Numbered from the stretch's first letter, positions 53,753 through 62,566 are shown. The stretch: 64,000 nucleotides of DNA from Rikenellaceae bacterium (GCA_902363575.1 CABJAJ010000006.1:62001-126000); one strand, 5' to 3'. Numbers and translations are program-made. The notes: generated by a model not told the origin, from the sequence alone.

Positions 53753-54587
53753 CCAAAAGATACCTGTTTCCATATTGGCAGACAGGGAGGTATTCGAATA
53801 TCTCAAGGAGAAAGGGGATGAACGCAAGACACGCACCGAAGCGTACTGTGACCTGTTGGACAAATCACTGGCAGGTTTCGTTTCCCCGTTTTTAAGAAAG
53901 AAGGACTACGTGCTGCAACCCAACCAGTGCTACCTGACCGTTTCCGACCTCGCATCGGAGTGGCATTGGCACAGGGCTACCGTCCGTTCTTTTTTGAGTG
54001 CAATGGAGGCATTCGGCTTGCTGACCCGCATCCAGCTTCCCAAAAGCGTGGTCATTACCATGACCGTACAATCCGGTCAGGCAGCACAGCCCCGCGATGC
54101 ACAGGAGCAGCCGGACTTTGCCGGACAGCTCCGTGAGGTATTGTCCGATTGGGTAATCGGCAAAACGACCGCTGCCGAAACTGGCGTAATGTGTGGACAA
54201 CTCGTAAGTCTGGCAAAGGCTGAAATTGCCGACCGTGACGCCGGACACTGTTCGGACACCCATTCCATCACGACCTCCGCACATTCCGGCACTTTGGTCA
54301 CGGAACATCGTGAAACAGCCCTGTGCTGCATCGCCCACGCCGCCCTGCAAAAAATCCTGCACAAGTCGAGATTCGATGACAGTTCGCCGCTTGTGGATTT
54401 CTTCCGGCTTGACCTCGGCGAAGAATGGGCAGCTTTCATCGAGTCCGCCAAAGACCTCGCCGGGCTGATTCTCGACACCGAGGCATCAGTGACGGACTTC
54501 GACATGGACGAAGACCAAGAACGCCTCAAATCGCTTCGCAAACCCTTTTTATCGCTTCTGGCGAAGGCACAGGCGATGGTGGATTGA
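53736..54587 (+). CDS. Winged-helix DNA-binding protein of the mobilization region
   Basis: A 283-residue protein. The N-terminal 120 residues carry a winged helix (NQCYLTVSDLASEWHWHRATVRSFLSAMEAFGLLTRIQLPKSVVITM), preceded by a basic segment. The C-terminal half is unknown and acidic. Placed directly before the oriT-like region and mobV, so it may bind oriT or regulate mob genes (inference). ATG at 53736 or 53742. Confidence 0.6.
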   Translation: MKMKNNQKIPVSILADREVFEYLKEKGDERKTRTEAYCDLLDKSLAGFVSPFLRKKDYVLQPNQCYLTVSDLASEWHWHRATVRSFLSAMEAFGLLTRIQLPKSVVITMTVQSGQAAQPRDAQEQPDFAGQLREVLSDWVIGKTTAAETGVMCGQLVSLAKAEIADRDAGHCSDTHSITTSAHSGTLVTEHRETALCCIAHAALQKILHKSRFDDSSPLVDFFRLDLGEEWAAFIESAKDLAGLILDTEASVTDFDMDEDQERLKSLRKPFLSLLAKAQAMVD

Positions 54588-54805
54588 ACCGGGAGTCGAA
54601 AACAGATTGTATAACGCGAACAATCCGCCTCCATCCCTTAACGGTCATCCTGCCGGTTATAGGAGGCACACGGGCTTGCCCGTCTGCCACGAAACAAAGG
54701 GAAGGGGGAGCCTAATACCCCGACCGTCTATCGACCGTCGGGAGGCTGTCCGGGCAAGCAGCAAGCTGGGACAGGACGGATTGTCCGAAACAACACGAAA
54801 AGAGT
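54588..54805. other. Probable oriT region upstream of mobV
   Basis: About 220 bases without a gene, right upstream of the relaxase. It holds a hairpin CGGGC-TT-GCCCG (54671-54682), an inverted pair CCCGAC/GTCGGG (54719-54724 with 54737-54742) around a direct repeat of CGACCGTC (54721-54728 and 54732-54739). Position and structure fit a MobV-type origin of transfer; the nick site cannot be located by eye. Confidence 0.5.
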
Positions 54806-56263
54806 ATGGCAGATCAAAAACAGGTACTTGATGTGAAGGTGTCGAAAGGCATCACCACAGCCCAAAGTAACGAACACTTGCGTGATCGCAGTGAAAGGGC
54901 GGAAAAGTACGCTATGAATAAGGGGAATTACGACCCCACACGCAAACACCTGAACTTCGAGATTGCACCCGGAGGCAAGGTACGTCCCATCGACACGAGC
55001 CGCAACATTCCCGAACGGATGGCGGACATATTGGAGAGGCGTGGAATCAAAGACCCCAACGAAGGACTGGCAGAACCGAAGTACCGCACGGTGGTGAACT
55101 TCATTTTCGGCGGTTCCCGTAAGCGGATGCACGAACTCGCATTCGGCACGCAGAAAGTGGATTTCGAGAAAGATGCGGACAATATCCATATCAAAAGAGA
55201 AAGCGATATTGAACGCTGGGCGAAAGACGTCTATTCATTCGTGAGTGGCAAATATGGCGAGCAGAACATCGCCGCATTCATCGTACACCTTGACGAATTG
55301 AATCCGCACGTCCACTGTACGCTCCTGCCAATCAAAGACGGTCGCTTTGCGTACAAGGAAATATTCGCCGGTAAGGACAAGTTTGAATACAGCGCAAGGA
55401 TGAAACAGCTTCATACCGACTTTTTCACCGAAGTCAATACAAGGTGGGGAATGTCGAGAGGAACAAGCATATCCGAAACGGGCGCACGGCACAGGACTAC
55501 CGAAGAATACCGCCGTATGCTATCGGAAGAATGTACGACCATCGAGGAAAATATCAGCCGTCATCAAAAAGTTCTGGCTGACCTCCAATCGGACATCCGT
55601 CTGGCAGAGCGCAGGGTCAAGGGGCTTACGACAATGGTCGATAACCTTGAGAAGTCGAAAGCCGAAAAAGAGGCCCTGCTATCGGCAGCCGAACAGGATT
55701 TGAAAGCGAACAAGGGTGATGCTGAACAATTAGCCGCACAAGTGAAAAGTCTGGAAAAAGAACTGGCCGGAATCAACAGGCAACTGGCAGATAAGCAGGA
55801 GAAGTTACAGACGGCTGACCGGCAGCTTGCCGAGCTGAAAGAGAACATGGATGCCATTGAGGAACGTACCGGGGAACTCAAGGAGGAAGCCTACAAATAC
55901 TCCCATGATGTACATTCCAAAGTGGACACGTTGCTCAAGGATGTCCTGCTGGAAAATGTGGTCGGCGAGTATAGGAACGTATCGGCACAGATGGACGTGG
56001 CGGAACGGCAACTGTTCGACGGCTCGCTCGTCCAGTCCATAGCGGAACAAGGTACAGACGTGATGCACTGCGCGACGATGCTGTTTCTCGGTATGGTCGA
56101 TGATGCCACCACTTTTGCCGAAACTCGTGGCGGCGGAGGTGGCGGCAGCGACCTGAAATGGGGACGCGACGAGGACGAGGACAACCGTGCATGGGCACTC
56201 CGCTGCATGAGGATGGCGAGCCGCATGATGCGCCCGGCCATTGGCAAGAAACCCAAACGGTAA
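54806..56263 (+). CDS. MobV-family relaxase (Pre/Mob)
   Basis: A 485-residue mobilization nuclease. Relaxase domain in the first ~220 residues, with N-terminal DVKVSKGITTAQSNEHLRDR (Arg/Asn motif) and the metal triad H161-x-D163...H168-x-H170 (HLDELNPHVHCTLLP). Residues ~240-390 are a long coiled coil, and the C-terminus is Gly-rich (RGGGGGGSDLKWGRDEDEDN). It would nick oriT and pilot the strand through a helper conjugation apparatus, since no tra genes are present. ATG at 54806. Confidence 0.92.
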   Translation: MADQKQVLDVKVSKGITTAQSNEHLRDRSERAEKYAMNKGNYDPTRKHLNFEIAPGGKVRPIDTSRNIPERMADILERRGIKDPNEGLAEPKYRTVVNFIFGGSRKRMHELAFGTQKVDFEKDADNIHIKRESDIERWAKDVYSFVSGKYGEQNIAAFIVHLDELNPHVHCTLLPIKDGRFAYKEIFAGKDKFEYSARMKQLHTDFFTEVNTRWGMSRGTSISETGARHRTTEEYRRMLSEECTTIEENISRHQKVLADLQSDIRLAERRVKGLTTMVDNLEKSKAEKEALLSAAEQDLKANKGDAEQLAAQVKSLEKELAGINRQLADKQEKLQTADRQLAELKENMDAIEERTGELKEEAYKYSHDVHSKVDTLLKDVLLENVVGEYRNVSAQMDVAERQLFDGSLVQSIAEQGTDVMHCATMLFLGMVDDATTFAETRGGGGGGSDLKWGRDEDEDNRAWALRCMRMASRMMRPAIGKKPKR

Positions 56264-56317
56264 GTGGCGTACGCCTTATTACAAATCAAAAAGTATAACG
56301 AATAATATCATTGGAAT

Positions 56318-57718
56318 ATGACGAAACAGATCTTTTTTATATTGGCCGTGCTTTGCACGTTGCAGGCGCAGGCAAGTGTACAACCCGTACAGGTGGATAC
56401 TGTACAACATACACCGTACTATAATGTCTCGGAGGAACGGCAACCGATACAGCCCGTCTATCTTGACGGAGTGGTACTTCCGGCATCCCGGACTGGCAAC
56501 TGGTTTGTCAGCATTGCCGGGGGTACGTCCGCCTTTCTCGGCACACCTCTCGGCTGCGAAGACCTCTTCGGACGCTTGAAACCCTCGTACAGTTTCGCAG
56601 TCGGAAAATGGTTCACTCCGTCCGTCGGTACACGTATCAATTACAGCGGTGTGCAGTTCAAAGATGGAACATTGTCCAATCAGGAATACCACCATATCCA
56701 TGCGGATCTGCTGTGGAATGTCCTTGGCCGCAGATATGCCCGGCAAGAACAGGTACGCTGGAATCTTGCTCCCTTTGCCGGTGTCGGCCTGTTGCACAAT
56801 GCTTCTAACGGGAATAATCCCTTTGCTGTTTCGTATGGCGTACAGGGAGAATATCGGATTTCCAAACGAGTAAGTGCCATGTTGGAACTCTCCGGCACGA
56901 CCACCTTTCAGGACTTCGATGGTTACGGACGCCCGAACCGCCTCGGCGACCACATGGTATCGCTGACCGCCGGTTTCACGTTTCATCTCGGAAAGGTCGG
57001 TTGGAAACGCGCGGTTGATGCAACACCTTACATTCGTCAGAATGAGTGGCTCGTGGATTATGCCAATGTCTTGTCCGGAGAAAACAAGCGTTATAAAGAC
57101 TGGTACGACCGCAACCGACGGACGCTCGCAGAATTGTTGAAAATTCTGGAAATAGAAGGCTTGCTTGACAAGTACGGTCATCTGGTTAATGACGATGAGA
57201 CCGACCGCCGTCAAGGTTATCCCAGAAATAATTACAGCGGATTGAACTCACTTCGGGCAAGATTGAAAAACCGGCATTGGGATGGAATCTCGCCACTTGA
57301 TTCTGCAAGTATTATATATGGCAACAACGGAGATGATTCCGAACAACCGGGCATAATCGTTTCTGAAAAGACGGAACTCATACAAGCCGGAAATTGCATC
57401 GGGTCGCCTGTCTATTTCTTTTTTAACCTCAATACGGCGCACCTGACGGATGCTTCCCAAATGCTTAACCTTGATGAACTGGCTCGCGTGGCCAAGAAAT
57501 ACGGATTATCCGTGAAAGTGACCGGCGCGGCCGACAGTTCGACTGGAACTCCCGTGCTTAATGGTTCATTAAGCACATTGAGAGCGGATCATATCGTTGC
57601 AGAATTAGAAAAGCGTGGCATACCGATCGAACGCATCGTCAAGGTAAGCAGGGGCGGCATAGCTGACCATGTGCCGGTCGAAGCCAACAGGCATACGAAA
57701 GTGGAGTTATTCTTTTAG
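56318..57718 (+). CDS. Outer membrane protein with C-terminal OmpA-like domain
   Basis: A 466-residue protein: signal peptide (FFILAVLCTLQAQA), an N-terminal beta-barrel of ~190 residues (WFVSIAGGTSAFLGTPLGC, then SLTAGFTFHLG), a helical linker, and a C-terminal OmpA-like peptidoglycan-binding fold (FFFNLNTAHLTDASQMLNLDELARVAKKYGLSVKVTGAADSSTG, then LSTLRADHIVAELEKRGIP). A layout also seen in Bacteroides conjugative elements. Its stop codon TAG is made of a target-site TA plus the first base of the IS (57718). Confidence 0.82.
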   Translation: MTKQIFFILAVLCTLQAQASVQPVQVDTVQHTPYYNVSEERQPIQPVYLDGVVLPASRTGNWFVSIAGGTSAFLGTPLGCEDLFGRLKPSYSFAVGKWFTPSVGTRINYSGVQFKDGTLSNQEYHHIHADLLWNVLGRRYARQEQVRWNLAPFAGVGLLHNASNGNNPFAVSYGVQGEYRISKRVSAMLELSGTTTFQDFDGYGRPNRLGDHMVSLTAGFTFHLGKVGWKRAVDATPYIRQNEWLVDYANVLSGENKRYKDWYDRNRRTLAELLKILEIEGLLDKYGHLVNDDETDRRQGYPRNNYSGLNSLRARLKNRHWDGISPLDSASIIYGNNGDDSEQPGIIVSEKTELIQAGNCIGSPVYFFFNLNTAHLTDASQMLNLDELARVAKKYGLSVKVTGAADSSTGTPVLNGSLSTLRADHIVAELEKRGIPIERIVKVSRGGIADHVPVEANRHTKVELFF

Positions 57719-58572
57719 AGCTTGTTTAAATTTTCCTGTTTGAAATAAAAAGAGTGCTTCTTCCTTCCTCGAAAATGCTTATTTTTAGTTACCAAGCTTC
57801 AAATAATTATGTATTCGACGGATTTAGAAGAAACACAGTGGCAAGTTATCAAGAAAATCTTGAACTTGCAAGAAAGGAAACGAAAATATGATTTGCGTGA
57901 AATATGGAATGCTATTTTCTATGTAGTCAAAACCGGGTGTCAATGGCGTATGCTTCCCTCTGATTTCGCTCCTTGGGAGTTGGTTTACTACTATTATCGC
58001 AAATGGTCTTCTTTGGGTGAATTTGATTTATTATTGAATAACTTACGAAATAAAGTTCGTGTAAAAATGGGACAGAAGGCAGAAGCAAGTTTGGGTATCA
58101 TGGATAGTCAAAGTGTACGTTGGGGTGATAACCGTTCTCTTAATGGTATTGACGGGAACAAGAAAGTAAAAGGCGTTAAACGTCATGTAGTGGTAGATAA
58201 AAATGGCTTCCTGCTTGCAGTCATGGTGACGATTGCCTGTGTGCATGATAGCAAGGCGGCTTATCTGTTGGCAAGGTGTCTGAGGGAACTCTGTTGCAAT
58301 ATCAAAGTCATATTGGCAGATGCCGGATATCGTGGAGAAGTAGCTGAGAAGATTAAAAATGCTTTTGGATACATTCTTGAAGTAGTCGTCAGTGGTGATA
58401 AGGTAAAAGGCTTTAAACCAATAGGTAAAAGGTGGATTGTGGAAAGAACCTTTTCATGGTTTGACAATTATAGAAGGCTTTGCCGAAACTATGAATTAAC
58501 ATTCGATTCGGCAGAGGAAATGGTAAAACTGGCATCCATTAGGATGTTATTGAATAAAATTTAAACAGGCTC
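57718..58572 (+). mobile_element. IS5-family insertion sequence
   Basis: 855 bases with terminal inverted repeats: GAGCTTGTTTAAATTTT at the left and, read inward from the right, GAGCCTGTTTAAATTTT (16 of 17 match). Flanked on both sides by TA (57716-57717 and 58573-58574), the target-site duplication. It contains one transposase gene and is intact. Confidence 0.9.
57809..58564 (+). CDS. IS5-family transposase
   Basis: A 251-residue DDE transposase. Catalytic residues lie in MDSQSV (Asp), ADAGYRGEV (Asp) and VERTFSWFDNYRRLCRNYE (Glu), the Y-(2)-R-(3)-E signature typical of IS4/IS5. N-terminal helix DLEETQWQVIKKIL binds the ends. No frameshift or programmed slip site was noted, so it may be active. 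Single-ORF variant. Confidence 0.93.
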   Translation: MYSTDLEETQWQVIKKILNLQERKRKYDLREIWNAIFYVVKTGCQWRMLPSDFAPWELVYYYYRKWSSLGEFDLLLNNLRNKVRVKMGQKAEASLGIMDSQSVRWGDNRSLNGIDGNKKVKGVKRHVVVDKNGFLLAVMVTIACVHDSKAAYLLARCLRELCCNIKVILADAGYRGEVAEKIKNAFGYILEVVVSGDKVKGFKPIGKRWIVERTFSWFDNYRRLCRNYELTFDSAEEMVKLASIRMLLNKI

Positions 58573-59995
58573 TAAGAAAAGGAATTATAATATACCTAAT
58601 CACATGTTTTGTATCTAACTCTGATAATATGTTGTAGAAATTCTCACGATGCTGATATTCAGTTGATTTATTCAGAATACTAGCAAGTAGTTGACTATAA
58701 ATCTGCTCTTTATTACTTTCATTTAAGGACGTGATGTATAATGCGGCAAAATATTCTTGTAGGGATCTGTGGGGGAATAAATATTCTGTACCCTCTTTAT
58801 TTAAAATACAGATTGCTGTTTGTAAATCTGATATTAGCTTTTCAACATCAAATGTTATATGCTTTTTTTCTTTAACAAAATTTAATTTCCCATTGAGATA
58901 CACGCTTGAAAAAACGAACTTTTCCTCAAAAAAAGATACAAAAGAAAATAATTTTAAAACTTCAATGAATTGTTCCTTTATAAGCCCACTCTGCCTCTCT
59001 CTTTCGAATGCCAATTTCGAAATACTGTCATGGGTTGAATATAGAGTGTCAAATACTTGGCTATAGAATTCACTTAATTTTTGAGGTATATTAGAATAAG
59101 TTTGGAAAGTAAGGATGAACATTGACAGTAGTAGTGGATTGCTTAAAAAACTCCTATAAGCACTATTATTAGTTGTATTTATGGCATATATCATTTTCGA
59201 AGCAATTTCACTTTCTGTTTTGGGGATTTGTTTATTAATGAATTGATTTATTTCTTCATCGCATAATTCACAAACTTCATAATTATGAAACATCGGCAAA
59301 GATTCTACCATAGAGAATGGTCGAGATGTCAGTATATAATAATTCTTATTATACAATTTTGTTAATTCATCAATGTTTTTAGATATTGAAGCTTTCTTTG
59401 CCGAGCTAATTTCGTCATATCCATCTAAAAAATATATAAAATTACCAGAACTCATTAGTCTTTCAATGATTCTGTCATTTTCCGCCAATTTATTAATTTT
59501 AAAAATTTTTTCTTTGATGTAATTTATTAGTGTCCCATCATAATCATTAAGATACCGTAACTCTACTTTAATTGGTATTTTAAAATTAGAATCGATACAA
59601 TTAATAAATAATGACTTTATTAATGTGCTTTTACCACTTCCTGCACTCCCTAAGATAGTTATAAAATGGAGCTCTTTATGTTGTGTTTTGAGATTTGAAA
59701 ACAACTTCTTTATAGAATCTGTTGATATTCGTTGGTCACATCCTTGTTGATGATACCCCCAATAATTAACTTTCCGAATAAATAGAGGTTGATAAAAGTC
59801 GGATAACTTTTGAGGTGCAGCACGATGTATAATCGTTTTTGATTGTGCATTTCTCTTATATTCTTCGTTTTGATATTCAAGTATCTTATTATTGACAGTT
59901 TGCTTAACTTCTTCGGTAAATTCATCAAGGACTTTTCCTGTAAGAGAAAGTAATTGTTTGCCAAGTATAGATGTTGCAAGTTCGTTGAGGCTCAT
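58547..59995 (-). CDS. NACHT NTPase, C-terminus supplied by the IS
   Basis: A 482-residue STAND NTPase. Walker A GSAGSGKST at 116-124; Walker B IYFLDGYDEI at 187-196; sensor ILTSRPFSM near 222; winged-helix-type segment EYLFPHRSLQEYFAALYI near 405. The 115-residue N-terminal part is helical and may be an effector or oligomerization region. The chromosomal frame enters the IS at 58572; the last nine or so codons and the stop belong to the IS end, so the native C-terminus is missing. Start 59995 follows -7 box TAAATTTG (60020-60027). Family members act in anti-phage defence. Confidence 0.8.
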   Translation of the reverse strand: MSLNELATSILGKQLLSLTGKVLDEFTEEVKQTVNNKILEYQNEEYKRNAQSKTIIHRAAPQKLSDFYQPLFIRKVNYWGYHQQGCDQRISTDSIKKLFSNLKTQHKELHFITILGSAGSGKSTLIKSLFINCIDSNFKIPIKVELRYLNDYDGTLINYIKEKIFKINKLAENDRIIERLMSSGNFIYFLDGYDEISSAKKASISKNIDELTKLYNKNYYILTSRPFSMVESLPMFHNYEVCELCDEEINQFINKQIPKTESEIASKMIYAINTTNNSAYRSFLSNPLLLSMFILTFQTYSNIPQKLSEFYSQVFDTLYSTHDSISKLAFERERQSGLIKEQFIEVLKLFSFVSFFEEKFVFSSVYLNGKLNFVKEKKHITFDVEKLISDLQTAICILNKEGTEYLFPHRSLQEYFAALYITSLNESNKEQIYSQLLASILNKSTEYQHRENFYNILSELDTKHVIRYIIIPFLRACLNFIQ

Positions 59996-60019
59996 AGTAA
60001 AACAGATTAGGATTCTTAC

Positions 60020-60027
60020 AAATTTAT
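60020..60027 (-). promoter_or_regulatory. -7 box of the NACHT gene
   Basis: TAAATTTG on the minus strand, 25 bases before the ATG at 59995; rules out the ATG at 60052. Confidence 0.55.
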
Positions 60028-60073
60028 GAAAATATATCGAAAGAATCTCCATTGCAATAAAATATTTCCATCT

Positions 60074-60770
60074 TACCCGAACAATGTATCTCTGTTTACT
60101 GCTGGCATCGCCTTATAGGTTTTTCCCTGTAACTCGCTACCATTAAATTTCACGTCTCTCTTGATACCGTCGCTAACGAAAGACCCCCATTGCTTGAAGA
60201 AAAACAATGCACCTTGTTTCTCGGTGCTCTTTTATCGACAACACCCATTCTTCTTTCATCGGTCGTGCGTTGATTGCTTGCTCCACCCACGATTACCCAA
60301 TCTATATTCATCAAATCGAGTTCACATAAATCTTCCACCAACATGTCGATTCTGTATTTTACACTCGGAACCTCGACATTAACACCCAACCACACATTTG
60401 CAGGTACAGCCCGCGTTGCGAAATATTCTGCCATCCGCTCGGCTCGTTTCGTGAGGAGTTGATACGTGTGTCTTGGTGTCGAACGAATCACGTCCATCAC
60501 CTTATCGATAAACTCAAACGGCACGTCCTTGTGAAACAGGTCGCTCATCGAACATACGAAGATGAACGAGGGCTCACGTAATAGTCGTGGCATGTTCAGC
60601 GCGTATTCGTGCATCGTTACCTCAAATCCATTTGCATATTTCCTCACTCCATTCTTCTGCATCTGCAAAGCAATGGTTTTTGCATAGCAGTTGGCACATC
60701 CTGCCGATAGTTGCGTACATCCCGTAACTGGATTCCACGTTTCAGTCGTCCATTCAATTTTTGTAGGCAT
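60074..60770 (-). pseudogene. Gp37/Gp68-like (DUF5131) gene, frameshifted
   Basis: The N-terminal 160 codons read as a phage Gp37/Gp68 (DUF5131) protein with the cysteine cluster CTQLSAGCANC near residue 17 that resembles a radical-SAM site, then DLFHKDVPFEF and HTYQLLTKRAERM. An expected segment before ELDLMNIDWVIVGG is missing. After GGASNQ the frame breaks: the conserved RPMKEEWVLSIKE and then EKQGALFFFKQWG appear in two other frames, and the true end DTLFG with stop lies at 60074. At least two frameshifts, so inactive. Confidence 0.8.
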
Positions 60771-60892
60771 ATTTTGAATGTTTTTAATTATTGATTTATT
60801 TCTGTGTAGATTTCGAGGAAGAGGAGGACAAATATTGTCGAGCGGTATCAGATTAGACCGTTCGTCAATATCTGTCCTCTGCCTACCATCCT

Positions 60893-61669
60893 CTAAAACT
60901 CGTATTTCTTTTTACCGAATTTGAACGCCCGTGCTTGGTTCTGCTTGCAGTCCTCCAACTCGAAGAGCAGGCCGATGACCTTTCGATCCACTCGTCCCTC
61001 GAACTGAATACCATTATCGGTTATCAACTGCCGCATGAACGCATTGACCTCGTTCGCTGGTACGATATCGCCCGTGTGGAAACGACCGTACACGGCCTGT
61101 TGCATCTTCTCAGAGGTCAGCAATCGGTTTTCCTCGATGCTCCCTAATGCGGCCTCGATTTTGCGGCGGTCGTAACCGAGGGCTTCGATGCGTTTTGTTC
61201 CTAATACCGTGTGGGCTTTAACCATCGCCTCAAACTCGTCGCCTAATTCGTCGAGCATATAACTCGGCTCGGTATCGGGGTTGACCGTCTGCAACTTGTC
61301 GAGCTGGCTTACCACCTCACGCCACAATTCCTTTGTGATTTTCAGCCCTGCCTGCTTACGGCGCAGACGGTCTTCGTCCGTGATGGGCTGGTTGTATTTG
61401 ACGATCTTGGTGTGGAACGGTGCGCTCTTATAGGCAGTCTCTACCATCGAGGGGTATTTGTAGTAGGCTCTTATCTTCTCGTCCTCCCACGCGTTATCCC
61501 ACATAAACCAGTTGCGTTTGCCCTCGCGTGTAACGAAGCGTTTATACTCCATGCCATTTACGGCCTCCAACAACGCTCCCTTTTCGATGTCATTGACGGC
61601 AGGAATAGCGGCCACCTTATTATATATGGCCTCCTTGCTCTCTAACTGCTGGATGAGCGTCCCACGCAC
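60893..61669 (-). CDS. Unknown island protein, possibly truncated at the N-terminus
   Basis: A 258-residue basic, helical protein from a GTG start (RGTLIQQLESKEAIYNKVAAI), with aromatic stretches (NWFMWDNAWEDEKIRAYYKYP) and a basic C-terminal end (RAFKFGKKKYEF). No family recognised. A stop codon lies a few codons upstream of the GTG, directly next to integrase-derived sequence, so the original N-terminus may have been deleted. It follows the decayed integrase on the same strand. Confidence 0.5.
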   Translation of the reverse strand: MRGTLIQQLESKEAIYNKVAAIPAVNDIEKGALLEAVNGMEYKRFVTREGKRNWFMWDNAWEDEKIRAYYKYPSMVETAYKSAPFHTKIVKYNQPITDEDRLRRKQAGLKITKELWREVVSQLDKLQTVNPDTEPSYMLDELGDEFEAMVKAHTVLGTKRIEALGYDRRKIEAALGSIEENRLLTSEKMQQAVYGRFHTGDIVPANEVNAFMRQLITDNGIQFEGRVDRKVIGLLFELEDCKQNQARAFKFGKKKYEF

Positions 61670-61721
61670 AGGATAGGCACGTCAACTGGTTGCAAGTATT
61701 GGTTACGTGGTGGAGCGTCGC

Positions 61722-62242
61722 CACAGATACGCCCTCTGAAACTGCCTTATTATAGACGGCTTTCAGTACGCTGAACTTGGTAGCAAGGCTGTTGTTTACG
61801 TTGCCACGCTGACGAAGGAAGATTTGACCGAGCGGAATTGCGACATAAGGGCAAGCGTTACCTTATGTTTGCTGGCCGAGCCGTATTTCTCGACCTTTTC
61901 CAATCGTTCGATAATCTGCTTGAAATAGTCGTCTACCGTACAATCCATGCGTTTACCGACGGTTTCAAACAGCGTTTCAAAGGTTACAGGAATTTCAAGG
62001 GCTTCCAGTTTCTTGATTTTCTTCTCGTACTCTTTAATTTTAGCAGTTACTTGAAACTGAATATCGTCCCTGTCGGGGCAATCTTCCATTACCTTTTGGG
62101 CATCTGCATCCCGGTATTCACGGGCTACGGATACACCTAAACCGACCGATTTCCGACGGTTATCATGGAAAAACAAAAGACATAAAGGGCTGGTGTTGTT
62201 CTTGTAGATTACGTCCTTGCGGAGTATTACTTTGAAAGTCAT
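61722..62242 (-). pseudogene. Tyrosine recombinase (integrase) remnant
   Basis: The intact N-terminal portion (MTFKVILRKDVIYKNNTSPLCLLFFHDNRRKSVGLGVSV, arm-binding domain; then TLFETVGKRMDCTVDDYFKQIIERLEKVEKYG) matches Bacteroides tyrosine integrases. After LMSQFRSV a deletion of about 15 codons with a frame change occurs; the core-binding segment IFLRQRGNVNNSLATKFSVLKAVYNKAVSEGV continues in another frame, then homology ends at about 61722. The catalytic domain (RxxR, HxxR, Tyr) is absent. Adjacent to tRNA-Gly, as an integrase would be. Confidence 0.82.
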
Positions 62243-62247
62243 TGTTT

Positions 62248-62263
62248 TGCATCGTTAGATGCA
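62248..62263. repeat. Small inverted repeat upstream of the integrase remnant
   Basis: TGCATC/GATGCA with GTTA loop, just before the ATG at 62242. Possibly an operator. Confidence 0.4.
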
Positions 62264-62323
62264 GGAGAGAAAACACGTTTCAAAAGGGGAGTTTAATGGA
62301 GAGGCAATGGGGAGGCAACGCTG

Positions 62324-62339
62324 TGAAAAGGCCTTTTCA
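62324..62339. repeat. 16-base perfect palindrome near the island edge
   Basis: TGAAAAGGCCTTTTCA, with the word GAGGCAA present twice just upstream (around 62301 and 62312). It lies between the integrase remnant and the tRNA terminator, where an attachment site would be expected. Confidence 0.5.
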
Positions 62340-62363
62340 GACCTGTTTTTCCACCTTGTGTAA

Positions 62364-62402
62364 ACAAAAAATCAGCAACCTCATTTCTGTAAGTTGCTGA
62401 TT
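62364..62402 (-). terminator. Terminator of tRNA-Gly
   Basis: A 10-base-pair stem (62370-62379 with 62393-62402), followed on the minus strand by T6. It lies 8 bases past the tRNA 3' end. Confidence 0.8.
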
Positions 62403-62409
62403 CTCTGAG

Positions 62410-62482
62410 AGCGGAAAACGAGACTCGAACTCGCGACCCCAACCTTGGCAAGGTTGTGCTCTACCAACTGAGCTATTTCCGC
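62410..62482 (-). tRNA. tRNA-Gly (anticodon GCC)
   Basis: Clover leaf on the minus strand: acceptor GCGGAAA/TTTCCGC, D arm AGCTCAGTTGGTAGAGC, anticodon arm CAACCTTGCCAAGGTTG (anticodon GCC), T arm with GTTCGAGTC. 73 bases, no encoded CCA. Next to the integrase remnant, a common insertion locus. Confidence 0.95.
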
Positions 62483-62535
62483 AAAATAGGTCTGTCGTTC
62501 GCTACCGATCGGCGGAGTTTAATCGAACGCGAGTG

Positions 62536-62566
62536 CAAAGGTAAGCAAAAAATCCGTAACTCCAAA
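62536..62566 (-). promoter_or_regulatory. tRNA-Gly promoter
   Basis: On the minus strand TTTG (62563-62566), 19 bases, TACCTTTG (62536-62543): full consensus. Confidence 0.8.

Larger units (their letters stand above)
46690..62365. mobile_element. AT-rich accessory island (mobilizable-element block plus tRNA-Gly-linked remnant)
   Basis: Limits are approximate: left, the composition change after the ffh terminator; right, the terminator of tRNA-Gly. Contents: SSB, HU, Mpi-type recombinase, winged-helix protein, MobV relaxase, OmpA-like protein, an IS5-family element, a NACHT NTPase, a phage Gp37/Gp68-like pseudogene and a tyrosine-recombinase pseudogene. No tra genes. No matching att repeats were found, so it may be two elements joined near the IS rather than one. 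Confidence 0.6.

Noticed and set aside
46690..62365. One intact integrative conjugative element
   Set aside because: No tra genes, no matching end repeats and a dead integrase; better seen as a mobilizable block and a remnant.
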